Made by a program: the position numbers and the translations under genes. From NCBI RefSeq assembly GCF_030718205.1, contig NZ_JAUZQF010000012.1, positions 1-64,000 of the forward strand: DNA of 64,000 nt, in the 5' to 3' direction. Below, piece after piece: positions 23,978 to 32,661 of the stretch. This stretch comes from Nonomuraea turcica (GTDB lineage Bacteria; Actinomycetota; Actinomycetes; Streptosporangiales; Streptosporangiaceae). Within the stretch, counting starts at the first letter, position 1, and each line of letters begins with the position of its first letter. The notes under the pieces are model-generated. The model ran no database searches and was not told the DNA's origin. It saw only the letters and a list, made by a program, of their open reading frames with translations.

Positions 23978-24580
23978 ATGACGATCCAGGAAACAGGGGC
24001 CGCCCGTCCGGCCGGGCGCCCGCGAAGCGAGAAGGCCGAGAAGGCCATCATTGACGCCACCCTCGATTTGATCAGCGAGGGCATGGGCATCTCCGAGCTG
24101 TCCATCGAGGCGATCGCGTCGAGGGCGGGCGTCGGCAAGACGACGATCTATCGGCGCTGGTCCAACAAGGAGGACCTGGTCGTCGACGCGCTCTCCACGC
24201 TCAAGGCGCCGGTGCCGCCCCTCGCCGGCACGTCGGTGCGGGACGATCTGATCAGCCTGCTCGACGCGATGCGGCAGGAGCACGGCAACAAGCGCAGTCG
24301 CTGCGTGATGAACATCGCGATGAGCGAGGCCGATCGTTACCCGCAGTTGCTGGAGCGCTTCGTCAAGCGCGCCGTCGAGCCCCGCAGGCAGGCGTTGCGC
24401 GGCGTGATCGAGCGCGGCGTCGCCTCCGGCGAGCTCCGGGCCGACGTCGACGTCGACTTGGGCATGGCCATCCTCTCGGGCGCCATGCTGTGGCACACCA
24501 AGTGGGGTCCGGCCGGGGACCTTCCTGTCGATCTTGCCGAACGCATCGTTGATGCGGCTCTGGCGGGCATGGCCCCGTAA
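23978..24580 (+). CDS. TetR/AcrR-family repressor
   Basis: A 200-residue TetR protein. The HTH is at residues about 22-68 (AIIDATLDLISEGMGISELSIEAIASRAGVGKTTIYRRWSNKEDLVVDAL). The C-terminal ligand domain resembles TetR_C_16/AefR-like regulators (RCVMNIAMSEADRYPQLLERFVKRAVEPRR). ATG 23978 has GGTGAG 6 nt upstream; in-frame GTG 23954 and ATG 23960 are possible longer starts. It follows the DHA2 pump in the same direction and probably represses it through the operator at 22170-22191, releasing DNA when the pump's substrate binds (inference from context). Confidence 0.88.
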   Translation: MTIQETGAARPAGRPRSEKAEKAIIDATLDLISEGMGISELSIEAIASRAGVGKTTIYRRWSNKEDLVVDALSTLKAPVPPLAGTSVRDDLISLLDAMRQEHGNKRSRCVMNIAMSEADRYPQLLERFVKRAVEPRRQALRGVIERGVASGELRADVDVDLGMAILSGAMLWHTKWGPAGDLPVDLAERIVDAALAGMAP

Positions 24581-24655
24581 GCGGGGACCGTACGCCCGCC
24601 GGCCGCGCGGTGCCAGCCCGGCCTGCGTCCAGCAGGTCTGCCGCCAGAACGGGCT

Positions 24656-25369
24656 CTACCGGATTTCGGCGCGCCCGGCGGTGCTCGCCTCGGCGAGTGG
24701 CGTGGCGCGGTTGAAGCCTCTGATGAGCAGCCAGAGCGCGAGAACCATTTCGTTCACCGCCAGCGGGACGATGAGGATCGTGTGCAGCGGTGCGGAGAGG
24801 CTGAGCACGCCGAACATGACGAGGAGGCCGTCGGCCAGGTACGGCGCCACCGCGATCAGCGCCCAGGCCGATATCAGCCGGGGAACGATCGACGACCGGT
24901 AGAGCACCCAGTTGAGCAGCAGGACACTCAGGCAGAAGAAGATCGAACTCACGGGATGTCCCCAGTCGGCGTAGGTCTGCGTCAACGAGTACGCCGTCTG
25001 GAGGCGGGCGTCGGCGTTCGGCGAGCCGGGTGGTAGGGCGTCTCGGCTGACGGCCACCACCATGAGCGGACCGACCGCGCCGGGAAGCAGGAGGACGACC
25101 TCGACCGTCCTCGAGACGGCGTACCCGAGCGCCAGCGGTTCGCTGCGCTCCTTCAGCACGGGAAAGATCAACGGTGGGATCATGGCGATGGCGGCGGCCA
25201 TGATCAGTACCATGAGCGCACCCATGGTCGTGGTGCGAGCGCCCTGCATCACGGACTCTCGCGAGATTTCTGTGTCTGGTTGCCCGAGGAACACCACGCT
25301 CAGCACGCCCGCAGCCGTCGCGATGAGGAAAAGGACACCGACGGCTCGTGCCGTCGTCCGCCTGCGCAT
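24656..25369 (-). CDS. DUF4386 membrane protein
   Basis: A 237-residue protein with six predicted transmembrane helices: ARAVGVLFLIATAAGVLSVVF, TMGALMVLIMAAAIAMIPPLIFP, SRTVEVVLLLPGAVGPLMVVAV, WGHPVSSIFFCLSVLLLNWVLY, LISAWALIAVAPYLADGLLVMF and ILIVPLAVNEMVLALWLLIRGF. The order of these blocks, and the final motif PLAVNEMVLALWLLIRGF, are diagnostic for DUF4386, a family of unknown function common in soil bacteria. It is convergent with the TetR gene and divergent from the SARP gene at 25586. The intergenic 25370-25585 shows no further gene. No function can be assigned. Confidence 0.85.
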   Translation of the reverse strand: MRRRTTARAVGVLFLIATAAGVLSVVFLGQPDTEISRESVMQGARTTTMGALMVLIMAAAIAMIPPLIFPVLKERSEPLALGYAVSRTVEVVLLLPGAVGPLMVVAVSRDALPPGSPNADARLQTAYSLTQTYADWGHPVSSIFFCLSVLLLNWVLYRSSIVPRLISAWALIAVAPYLADGLLVMFGVLSLSAPLHTILIVPLAVNEMVLALWLLIRGFNRATPLAEASTAGRAEIR

Positions 25370-25585
25370 ACCCTGGCTCCTATGGTCCGATGTCGTCCGA
25401 TCGGAGGCTCGGTCCGGCCTGCCGGCTCCGGCAGCACTGCCGGTCGCACGCCCACCGTTGCCGAGCCCGGTGTGCCAGTGGTTGGCCGGCGGTGTGCGTG
25501 CGGTTGGGGCTATTGCGCCGCCGTGTTGCCCGCGTGCCCTGGCCGTGGCAGGCTCGGCTGAGATCGAGGTTCAGGGAGCGGCCCT

Positions 25586-28417
25586 GTGGTCCGGATCCGG
25601 GTGTTCGGCGGCGTCGCTGCCGAGACCGATGACGGTCAGCCGATCGACGTCGGATCGGGCAGGACCCAGGCACTGCTGGGCGCCCTGGCGATGTCGCCCG
25701 GCTCCCCCATCCCGGTCACCCGCCTCATCGAGCTGGTGTGGGGCGAGAGGCCGCCGCGGACCGTGGCGAAGACCCTGCAGTGGCATATCGCCCGGTTGCG
25801 CAAAGGACTGGGTTCCGCCGCCATCAGCCGGGTCGGTTCCGCGTACCGTCTCGACGTGACACCCGACGCGGTCGACGTCGCACGCTTCCGGCGGCACCTT
25901 CGCGAGGGTGACGCCGGCGCGGCCCTCGCGGAGTGGACAGGAATCCCGCTGGCGGGGGTGGACGCTCCGGGCCTTGCCGCGACGGTGGACGGCCTCGCGG
26001 AGCAATGGCTCGGCGCGGTCGAGGCCGACCTCGAACGCAGGGTGGACTCCGACCCGCACGTGTCCATCGCCGCGTTGACCGAGCTGGTCGGGCGTCATCC
26101 CCTCCGCGAAGGGTTGTGGGCCTTGCTGATGACCGCGCTCGCTCGTACCGGACGCCGGGGCGATGCGCTGGCGGCGTACCGGCAGGCCCGGCATCACCTC
26201 GTCGAACAGCTGGGGATCGAACCCGGACCGCGGCTGCGGGAGCTGGAATCCATGATCCTTCGCGAGGACGAGCGGCTGCGCGAGCCCGACGCGCCGGTGC
26301 CGGGCGGCCAGGAAGGCAACCTGCCCCGCCGCCTGAGTCCTCTCATCGGCAGGGACGACGCACTCCGTACCATCGACGACGTGATCAGCGGGTCGACGGT
26401 GGTCACCCTGGTGGGGCCGGGCGGGATCGGCAAGACCCGGCTCGCCCTGGCAGCGGGGCGTCGTCTGGCCGGGGATCGAGGATGGCGTGCCTGGTTCGTC
26501 GAACTGGCCGAGATCAACTCCTCCAGCGATGTGCCGCGCGCGGTGGCCGACACGCTCGGGGTCGCGCAGCGGGCCGGGCGAAGCCTCACCGAGTCGGTCG
26601 TCACCGCTCTGGGGTCCCGGCCCGCGCTGCTGCTCGTCGACAACTGCGAGCACGTCCTCGACGGCGCGGCACGGCTCGTCCAGGCCGTCGCGCTGGGCTG
26701 CGCCCATGTCCGGGTGCTGGCCACGTCTCGGGAGCGCCTCGACGTCGACGGCGAGCAGGTGCTCGCCGTCGGCCCGCTGCATCCCGCTGCGGGCGCCGAA
26801 CTGTTCCATGTGCGCGCGCTCGCCGCGGACCGGACCTACGAACGTGACGCATATCGGGACGATGTCACCGAACTCTGCCGCCGGCTCGACGGCGTACCGC
26901 TGGCGATCGAGCTGGCCGCCGCTCACGTCCGCAGCCACCATCCGGCCGAACTGCTGGCTCGGGTCCACGATCACTTCAGGGCGACCGGCGTCCGCCGGAC
27001 CGGCGCACCGAGGCATCGAAGCCTGCGCGCCGCGATCCAATGGTCCTACGACCTGCTCACAGCTTCCGAGCAGGCGTTGCTGCAGTGCCTGTCGGTGTTC
27101 AACGGATCGTTCCCCCTCGACGCGGTGGCGGCGGTCGCCGACGACTCGGCGCGCGGCCTCGACGAGGTCGACGGCGTTCTCAGCGCCCTGGTCGACCGGT
27201 CGATGGTGACCGTCGAGCCCGGCCCGTCCGGTTCCCGCTTCCGGCTGCTCGAGCCGATGCGCCAGTTCGCCGCCGTGCACCTGCGTGAACAGGGCCGCAT
27301 GGACCTGGCCGCCGAACGGCACGCGCGCTGGTGCCTCGGCGGGGTCACCCGCGTAGGTGTGCTCCTGACTGGTCCTAGCGAGATCGAGGGGGTCGCTCGC
27401 CTCCGCGAGCTGTGGCCGAACCTGCGTGCGGCGCTCGCGTGGGCGTGTTCGGCCGGCGATCCGCGGCTGGCCGACGCGCTGGTCCGGCCGGTGGCGACCG
27501 AGCTCACGCTGCGCGGCCAGCAGGAGATCGGTGACTGGGCGGAGCGGATCCTCGACCTGGCCCCGCCGGACGAGGAGGACCTGCGGGCCTTCTGGCTGCT
27601 GTGGGCGGCCGAGCGGTACACCCAGAACGGCAACCCCGCCGGCTACGACGACCTGGTGGACCGCGGTGGCCGGCCCGACCGGCCGCTGAGCCATTATGCT
27701 CGCGCATACGTCGGCGGAGACGGCCAGGCCCTGAGCCGGTGGCTCCCGGCGGCTGCCGCAGACCTGCGCCGCCAAGGCGAGCCGTACGTGGCAGCGTTCC
27801 TCGAAATGAACTCGTCCGGGACGCTGCTCGGCATCGGCCACTTCGACCAGGTCGACCGGACCGTCTCGGCCATGGCCGATCGCTACCGGTCGGAAGGTCC
27901 GCCCACGCTCCGGCACTGGGCACTGCAGACCCTCGCATACTCCGCCTCGTTTCAGGGACGGCCCCACGACGCCGAGCGGTACTTCGACGAGGCGGCCACC
28001 GTCGACGTCCCTGAAGGCTCACTCTCGGCCAGCAAGGCTGTCCAGGCGCAGACGGCGTTCCGCCGCGGCGACCGGCGGCGCGCCTTCCAGATTCTCCGTA
28101 CCTACATCGACGAGCTCATCGCCACCGACAACGTGATCGCCGCCAGCGTCGTCTGCATCGAGTTCATCACCATGATGGCGGTGATGGACCATCATGACGA
28201 GGCGGCGCGCATGCTCGCGTACCTGGAGACGAGAAACGACTTCGGTGCCATGGCCGCCCGGACGCTCGTCGCCGGCAACACCTCCAGCAGCCGGTACAGC
28301 TCCCTGAACCAGATCAGCGACCGCCAGGCCCTCACGTACATGGGCGACGTCCTCGACCGGCTGGCGGCGGACGGCACGGCCGGCCCGCGCGGGCCGGTCA
28401 CCTCGACGACGCGGTAG
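25586..28417 (+). CDS. AfsR/SARP-type regulator with STAND ATPase domain
   Basis: A 943-residue regulator. An N-terminal winged helix (RIRVFGGVAAETDDGQPIDVG, RLIELVWGERPPRTVAKTLQWHIARLR) is followed by a BTAD domain (about 95-240). A P-loop ATPase comes next, with Walker A GPGGIGKTRLAL (about 277-288) and Walker B-like ALLLVDNCEH, then a winged-helix region (HRSLRAAIQWSYDLL). The C-terminal half is helical with weak TPR-like character. The ATPase is closer to the LuxR/MalT-like predicted ATPase group than to NB-ARC, unlike the first such gene at 1170. Likely an activator; targets unknown. Start GTG 25586 begins the SARP fold at once. Divergent from DUF4386, which may be a target. Confidence 0.86.
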   Translation: MVRIRVFGGVAAETDDGQPIDVGSGRTQALLGALAMSPGSPIPVTRLIELVWGERPPRTVAKTLQWHIARLRKGLGSAAISRVGSAYRLDVTPDAVDVARFRRHLREGDAGAALAEWTGIPLAGVDAPGLAATVDGLAEQWLGAVEADLERRVDSDPHVSIAALTELVGRHPLREGLWALLMTALARTGRRGDALAAYRQARHHLVEQLGIEPGPRLRELESMILREDERLREPDAPVPGGQEGNLPRRLSPLIGRDDALRTIDDVISGSTVVTLVGPGGIGKTRLALAAGRRLAGDRGWRAWFVELAEINSSSDVPRAVADTLGVAQRAGRSLTESVVTALGSRPALLLVDNCEHVLDGAARLVQAVALGCAHVRVLATSRERLDVDGEQVLAVGPLHPAAGAELFHVRALAADRTYERDAYRDDVTELCRRLDGVPLAIELAAAHVRSHHPAELLARVHDHFRATGVRRTGAPRHRSLRAAIQWSYDLLTASEQALLQCLSVFNGSFPLDAVAAVADDSARGLDEVDGVLSALVDRSMVTVEPGPSGSRFRLLEPMRQFAAVHLREQGRMDLAAERHARWCLGGVTRVGVLLTGPSEIEGVARLRELWPNLRAALAWACSAGDPRLADALVRPVATELTLRGQQEIGDWAERILDLAPPDEEDLRAFWLLWAAERYTQNGNPAGYDDLVDRGGRPDRPLSHYARAYVGGDGQALSRWLPAAAADLRRQGEPYVAAFLEMNSSGTLLGIGHFDQVDRTVSAMADRYRSEGPPTLRHWALQTLAYSASFQGRPHDAERYFDEAATVDVPEGSLSASKAVQAQTAFRRGDRRRAFQILRTYIDELIATDNVIAASVVCIEFITMMAVMDHHDEAARMLAYLETRNDFGAMAARTLVAGNTSSSRYSSLNQISDRQALTYMGDVLDRLAADGTAGPRGPVTSTTR

Positions 28418-28467
28418 TCGCCGGCCGGACGACTGCTCTGGGCCTGGGCAGGACGTGTGCATCGTTC

Positions 28468-28473
28468 TAGTCT
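28468..28473 (+). promoter_or_regulatory. -10 element for a leaderless transcript
   Basis: TAGTCT (28468-28473, TAnnnT form) lies 7 nt upstream of ATG 28481, and there is no ribosome-binding site before that ATG. This spacing is that of a leaderless actinobacterial mRNA and supports the ATG 28481 start. Confidence 0.45.
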
Positions 28474-28480
28474 CGCGGTC

Positions 28481-30649
28481 ATGGGCCCCATGCGGAGGAT
28501 CGCGGCGGTCGTCGCGCTCGCGTCAGGTCTGCTGTTACCCGCCGGTGTCGCCTTCGCGCATGAGGAGCGGGAGGTGAGCTTCCCCGACGGCACGGGTACG
28601 GTCCCGCGGCTGCGGACAGGGGAGCCTGATGTGCTCGTCTGCAAGTCCGACCAGGCCGACTTCGAGCGGCGAATCGCGAAATTTCCGGCGCGGCTCCAGG
28701 AGCGCAACCGCGACCTTTTCGCGAAATGTCAGGAGAACGGGGCGAGACACCTCCAGGAGGCCGTTGACCAGGTCGACCGCCCCGGGATGACCATCGCCAT
28801 CCTCCCCGGCCTCTACCGCGAGGAACCCAGCCACGCCGCCCCGACCGGCGACTGCGCCCGGCTTCCCGCCCGCTGGGCGCACCACGGGGGATACCAGATC
28901 CTCAGCTTCGACCAGCAGCGCCAATGCCCGCACAACCAGAACCTCGTCGCCATCCTCGGCAAGGAGGATCTGCAGATCGAGGGCACCGGCGCGGGCCCGC
29001 TGGATGTCGTCATCGACGCCGAGTACCGCAAGCTCAACGCCATCCGCGCCGACCGCGCCGACGGCGTCTACTTCAGGAACTTCACCGCGCAGCGCACCAC
29101 GTTCAACTCCCTCTACGTGCTCGAAACCGACGGTTTCGTCATCGACGAGGTCCTCACCCGCTGGAACGACGAGTACGGCTTCCTCACCTTCGCCAGTGAC
29201 CACGGCCTCTACACCGACTGCGAGTCGTACGGCAACGGCGACGGCGGCCTGTATCCGGGCAGTGCCTCTGACATCAACGACGGCCGCGGCCACGACGTGC
29301 CCCGCTACGCCATCGAGATCCGCCGCTGCAAGAGCCACGACAACGCGCTCGGCTACTCCGGCACCGCGGGCGACTCGGTGTGGGCGCACGACAACGAGTT
29401 CTACGGCAACATGGTCGGCGCCACGATGGACAGCCTCTGGCCGTCCCACCCCGGTCTGCCGCAGAACCACGCCAGGTTCGAGAACAACAAGATCTACGAC
29501 AACAACCGCGACTACTACCGGTACCTGCGGAACGGCACCTGCGCCAAGCCCCCGGCCCAGCGGGGTTACGAACAGGGCGTCGTCTGCCCTCAAGTGGGAG
29601 TCCCGTCGGGCACGGGCGTCCTGGTCGCGGGCGGCAACTACAACGTCTTCACCGGCAACCGGATCTGGGGGCACCGGCGGGCGGCGTTCCAGCTGTTCGG
29701 CGTGCCCGCCTTCATCAGGGGCGAGACCGACCTGGCCAAGCAGGCCGACACCTCCGACTTCAACCGGTACGAACGCAACGTCTTCGGCGTCACGCCGGCG
29801 GGGGAGCGGCAGCCGAACGGGCTGGACGTGTGGTGGGACGGGCAGGGCACCGGCAACTGCTGGCAGGGCGACACGGGCACGTCCACGCCCGCCGTGCTGC
29901 CGGTGTGCGCCGACCGGGTGCCCGAGCTGTCGGGCGGGACGCGCCGTATCCTCGCCGAGCCGGTCAAGCTGATCAAGCTGTACATGTGCGCCGACTTCAG
30001 CGCCTCGGAGGTCCGCCTGCCCGCCGGGTGCGACTGGTTCGGCGCGTCCGGACTGGGCACGGTCGAGGCTCTCCTGGCGCTGGCAGGTTCGGTGGTGCTG
30101 GGCCTGCTGGCGGGGCTCTTCTGGTGGCGCTCCCGCCGTGCCGCGGGCCTCCCCGGCGCCACGTTCCGGATGACGTTCGGCGCCTCGTTCCACGTCACGG
30201 CCGGTGCGGGCCGGCGGCCGGAGGCGGGCGCACGGATCGGCGGGGAGGAGGACGACCCGTCAGGGAACCGCCGTAGGCACCGGCTGATCGTGGCGGGCAC
30301 CCTCGCCGGGACGGCTGGGCTGGTGCTCGACGTCGTGGCGGCGGCAGTGGGGAGTCCACGGCAGGCCGGGGTGGCGTTGCTGCTCATGGCGGCGTGGTGG
30401 TTGTGCCTGGGAGCGGCGCTGCGGGCCCGGCGGCCGGTGTTCGGCTGGTTCACGGTCGTGCTGGGTGTGCTGGCCGTGGCGGACGCCTTCGATCGGCTGG
30501 TGCACTTGATCCCGTTCGTCCCGCTGGGGCCCGGATGGGTGCGCGGGCTGCTCACCGGCCTCTGGGTGGTGTGCGCGGTCCTGGTGCTCGTGCTCCGGGA
30601 CAGCCGCAGCGCGGACAAGAGCACCGCCGAGGCCGAGGTGCCGGCGTGA
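28481..30649 (+). CDS. secreted right-handed beta-helix protein with C-terminal membrane domain
   Basis: A 722-residue protein. Residues 1-26 are a signal peptide (GLLLPAGVAFA). From about 80 to 470 it is a right-handed parallel beta-helix of the pectate-lyase/NosD type, with coils rich in Asn, Asp and aromatic residues (YFRNFTAQRTTFNSLYVLETDGFVIDEVLTRW, ENNKIYDNNRDYY, NYNVFTGNRIWGHRRAAFQL). Six or more cysteines suggest disulphides outside the cell. A helix at about 527-549 (EALLALAGSVVLGLLAGLFWW) is followed by a cytoplasmic loop and three or four more hydrophobic segments. Beta-helix proteins bind or cleave polysaccharides, but no catalytic site is recognisable here. Fusion to a multi-helix membrane domain is unusual. 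ATG 28481 rather than GTG 28457 is preferred (leaderless promoter). Confidence 0.75.
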   Translation: MGPMRRIAAVVALASGLLLPAGVAFAHEEREVSFPDGTGTVPRLRTGEPDVLVCKSDQADFERRIAKFPARLQERNRDLFAKCQENGARHLQEAVDQVDRPGMTIAILPGLYREEPSHAAPTGDCARLPARWAHHGGYQILSFDQQRQCPHNQNLVAILGKEDLQIEGTGAGPLDVVIDAEYRKLNAIRADRADGVYFRNFTAQRTTFNSLYVLETDGFVIDEVLTRWNDEYGFLTFASDHGLYTDCESYGNGDGGLYPGSASDINDGRGHDVPRYAIEIRRCKSHDNALGYSGTAGDSVWAHDNEFYGNMVGATMDSLWPSHPGLPQNHARFENNKIYDNNRDYYRYLRNGTCAKPPAQRGYEQGVVCPQVGVPSGTGVLVAGGNYNVFTGNRIWGHRRAAFQLFGVPAFIRGETDLAKQADTSDFNRYERNVFGVTPAGERQPNGLDVWWDGQGTGNCWQGDTGTSTPAVLPVCADRVPELSGGTRRILAEPVKLIKLYMCADFSASEVRLPAGCDWFGASGLGTVEALLALAGSVVLGLLAGLFWWRSRRAAGLPGATFRMTFGASFHVTAGAGRRPEAGARIGGEEDDPSGNRRRHRLIVAGTLAGTAGLVLDVVAAAVGSPRQAGVALLLMAAWWLCLGAALRARRPVFGWFTVVLGVLAVADAFDRLVHLIPFVPLGPGWVRGLLTGLWVVCAVLVLVLRDSRSADKSTAEAEVPA

Positions 30650-30682
30650 ACCGCCCGGCGGTGCGATGCACGCCGAGGCGGG

Positions 30683-31674
30683 CTAGGCCGAGGTCCGGCG
30701 GCGGAACAGCACCGCCGCGATCGGCACGCTCATCACCACCACGCCCGCGAGCCAGAGCGCCGCCACCACGCCGGACGATCCCACGGGCTCGCCTTGGAGC
30801 AGCGCCCGCAACGTCACCACGATCGGCGTGATGGGCTGGTGAGAGGCGAAGTCCCGCAGCAGGCTCGGCATGGTCTCCGCCGGCACGACCCCGTCCGACA
30901 GGTACGGCAGGAACAACACGACGAAGCTGAACGCCCCGGCCGCCTGAGTCGACCTCACCAGCAGCCCCCACAGCACCGCCAGCGACGACATCGCCAGCAC
31001 GTACGCCGCCACCAGCCCCAGCACCAGCGCCCACCCGGCGAGCGTGGCGTCCGGGCGGAAACCGAGGATGACGGCCGCGACCAGGGCGAAACCGCAGGCC
31101 GCCACGTTGCGGACCACGGAGGCGACCACGTGTCCCGCGGGACCACCCAGCCGCCGATCGGCAGGGTGCGGAAGCGGTCGATCATGCCTCCGGTCATGTC
31201 GTCGGCCACGTTCACGGCCGTCAGCGCGGCCCCGTACCCGCCTGACATGAGCAGCACGGCGGGCACCACGAAGTCGATGTAGGCCAGCCCGCTGGAGCCG
31301 GTGGTGATCGCGCCGCCGAAGACGTACACGAACACCACCATGATGATGACGGGCAGCACGATGTTCACGATGAGACCGTCGAGGACGCGCACCTCGCGGC
31401 GCAGACCGCGGACGACGAGGTGGCGCAGGTCGCCCGCGGCGGTCAGCACCCCGCTCATGCGGCCTCCTCCGTCGGCCCCATGAGCGGGATACCCGGCTGT
31501 GTTGATTGGTCGCTCGCTGCGCTCGCTCATGCGGCCTCCTCCGTCGGCCCCATGAGCGGGATACCCGGCTGTGTTGATTGGTCGCTCGCTGCGCTCGCTC
31601 ATGCGGCCTCCTCCGTCGGCTCCATGAGCGGGATACCCGGCTGTGTTGATTGGTCGCTCGCTGCGCTCGCTCAT
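30683..31674 (-). pseudogene. ABC-2 type permease, frameshifted, with triplicated N-terminal extension
   Basis: The gene reads in one frame from the start region to DRFRTLPIGGWVVP (about 31140), and continues in another frame as GHVVASVVRNVAACGFALVAAVILGF to TAG 30683-30685. One base is missing near 31136-31142; inserting one restores VPAGHVVASVVRN, the expected ABC-2 sequence. The permease proper starts at ATG 31458 (GVLTAAGDLRHLVVRGLRREVRVLDG), with six transmembrane segments expected, as in daunorubicin-resistance type exporters (DrrB). In the same frame, three 24-residue repeats run back to ATG 31674, which overlaps the ATPase stop (ATGA). The frameshift may be a sequencing error, since the locus is otherwise intact. 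Confidence 0.8.
31457..31672 (-). repeat. three tandem 72-bp in-frame repeats at the ATPase/permease junction
   Basis: Copies at 31457-31528, 31529-31600 and 31601-31672. Each encodes, on the minus strand, a 24-residue unit beginning MSERSERPINTAGYPAHG and ending in Gly-Gly-Gly-Arg, and each ends with GGAGGAGG just before the next ATG. Copies differ by one synonymous change (GGA/GGG, near 31621). Four ATGs, 31674, 31602, 31530 and 31458, are in frame. The 72-bp length preserves both the frame and a start-plus-ribosome-binding site in every copy, similar in style to the intercistronic repeats of mycobacteria. Confidence 0.92.
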
Positions 31675-32612
31675 GCCGCGGCCGCCGTGAGCTCGAAGAA
31701 CACGTCGTCGAGCGTGGGCGTGCGCAGCTCCACGTGCTCGACACCGACGCCGGCCCGGTGCAGCACGTCGAGCGTGTGGCGCAGGTGGTCGGGGCCCTGG
31801 ACGGCCACCGTGAGACTCCCGGCCTCCGCGTCGGCGGACGCTCCGAGCAGCGCCCCGGCGCGCGGGCCGTCCTCCGCCCGGGACAGGCGCAGGATCAGGC
31901 GTTCCGCGCCTACCTGCCGCTTCAGCGCGGCGGGGGAGTCGTCGGCCACCACCCGCCCCCCATTGATCACCACGACCCGGTCGGCGAGCTGGTCGGCCTC
32001 CTCCAGGTACTGCGTGGTGAGGAGGATCGTGGTCCCTGAGGCCAGCAGTTCGCGGATCATCGACCACAACTCGGCCCGGCTGCGCGGGTCGAGCCCGGTG
32101 GTGGGCTCGTCGAGGAAGAGGATCCGCGGCGCCGACACCATGCTCGCCGCGAGGTCCAGCCGCCGCCGCATCCCGCCGGAGTACGTCGCCACCTGCCGGT
32201 TCGCAGCCTCCGCCAGGTCGAACCGCTCCAGCAGCTCCTGGGCCTGCCGCCGCGCCCGTCGCCCGCCCAGGTGGTGGAGGCCGGCGAACAACTCCAGGTT
32301 CTCCCGGCCGGTTAACAGGTCGTCCACCGTGGCCTGCTGGGAGGTCAGCCCGATCACCCGGCGCACCGCCACGCCGTCACGCGTCACGTCGTGCCCGCCC
32401 ACCGTGGCGGTGCCGCCGTCGGGCGCGAGCAGCGTGGTCAGGATGCGCACGGTGGTCGTCTTGCCCGACCCATTCGGGCCGAGCAGGGCCAGCAGCGAGC
32501 CCGTGGGCACGGTCAGGTCGATCCCGGTCAGCACCTGGGTCGCGCCGAAGGACTTCGTCAGGCCCCGCGCGCGGATAGCATCTGTGAATGGCGTACTGTG
32601 TATACCGTTCAT
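31671..32612 (-). CDS. ABC transporter ATP-binding protein, DrrA type
   Basis: A 313-residue ATPase of the daunorubicin-resistance DrrA family. Walker A is GPNGSGKTT (about residues 44-52), the Q-loop TSQQATVDDLLTGREN, the signature YSGGMRRRLDLAA, Walker B ILFLDEPTTGLDP, and the H-loop region TTILLTTQYLEEADQLADR with Gln replacing the switch histidine, as usual for DrrA. The C-terminal extension (LRTPTLDDVFFELT) is the DrrA-specific tail. With the downstream permease it would form an exporter for hydrophobic drugs or lipids. ATG 32612 is used; GTG 32630 is an alternative. Its promoter and start codon overlap a TetR-type dyad, and the divergent TetR gene (32662) probably represses it. Confidence 0.9.
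   Translation of the reverse strand: MNGIHSTPFTDAIRARGLTKSFGATQVLTGIDLTVPTGSLLALLGPNGSGKTTTVRILTTLLAPDGGTATVGGHDVTRDGVAVRRVIGLTSQQATVDDLLTGRENLELFAGLHHLGGRRARRQAQELLERFDLAEAANRQVATYSGGMRRRLDLAASMVSAPRILFLDEPTTGLDPRSRAELWSMIRELLASGTTILLTTQYLEEADQLADRVVVINGGRVVADDSPAALKRQVGAERLILRLSRAEDGPRAGALLGASADAEAGSLTVAVQGPDHLRHTLDVLHRAGVGVEHVELRTPTLDDVFFELTAAAA
32585..32611. promoter_or_regulatory. candidate TetR operator over the ABC ATPase start
   Basis: Arms TGAATGGCGTAC (32585-32596) and GTATACCGTTCA (32600-32611) match as an inverted repeat at 9 of 12 positions around TGT. It covers the ATPase start codon and first codons, 50 bp from the divergent TetR start. -10-like TACCTT on the minus strand ends 7 nt before ATG 32612. 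Confidence 0.45.
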
Positions 32613-32661
32613 AGTTCTAAGGTAATGCACAATCCTAGGAGCGGGTCAAGGAGGAGTTCGC

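Noticed and set aside
31457..31672. CRISPR array from the 72-bp repeats
   Set aside because: The copies are directly abutting with no variable spacers and encode protein; no cas genes are present.
31420..32625. 401-codon plus-strand frame containing the repeats
   Set aside because: The repeats read better as the MSERSERP unit on the minus strand, in frame with the ABC permease; the plus reading has no start signals or homology.
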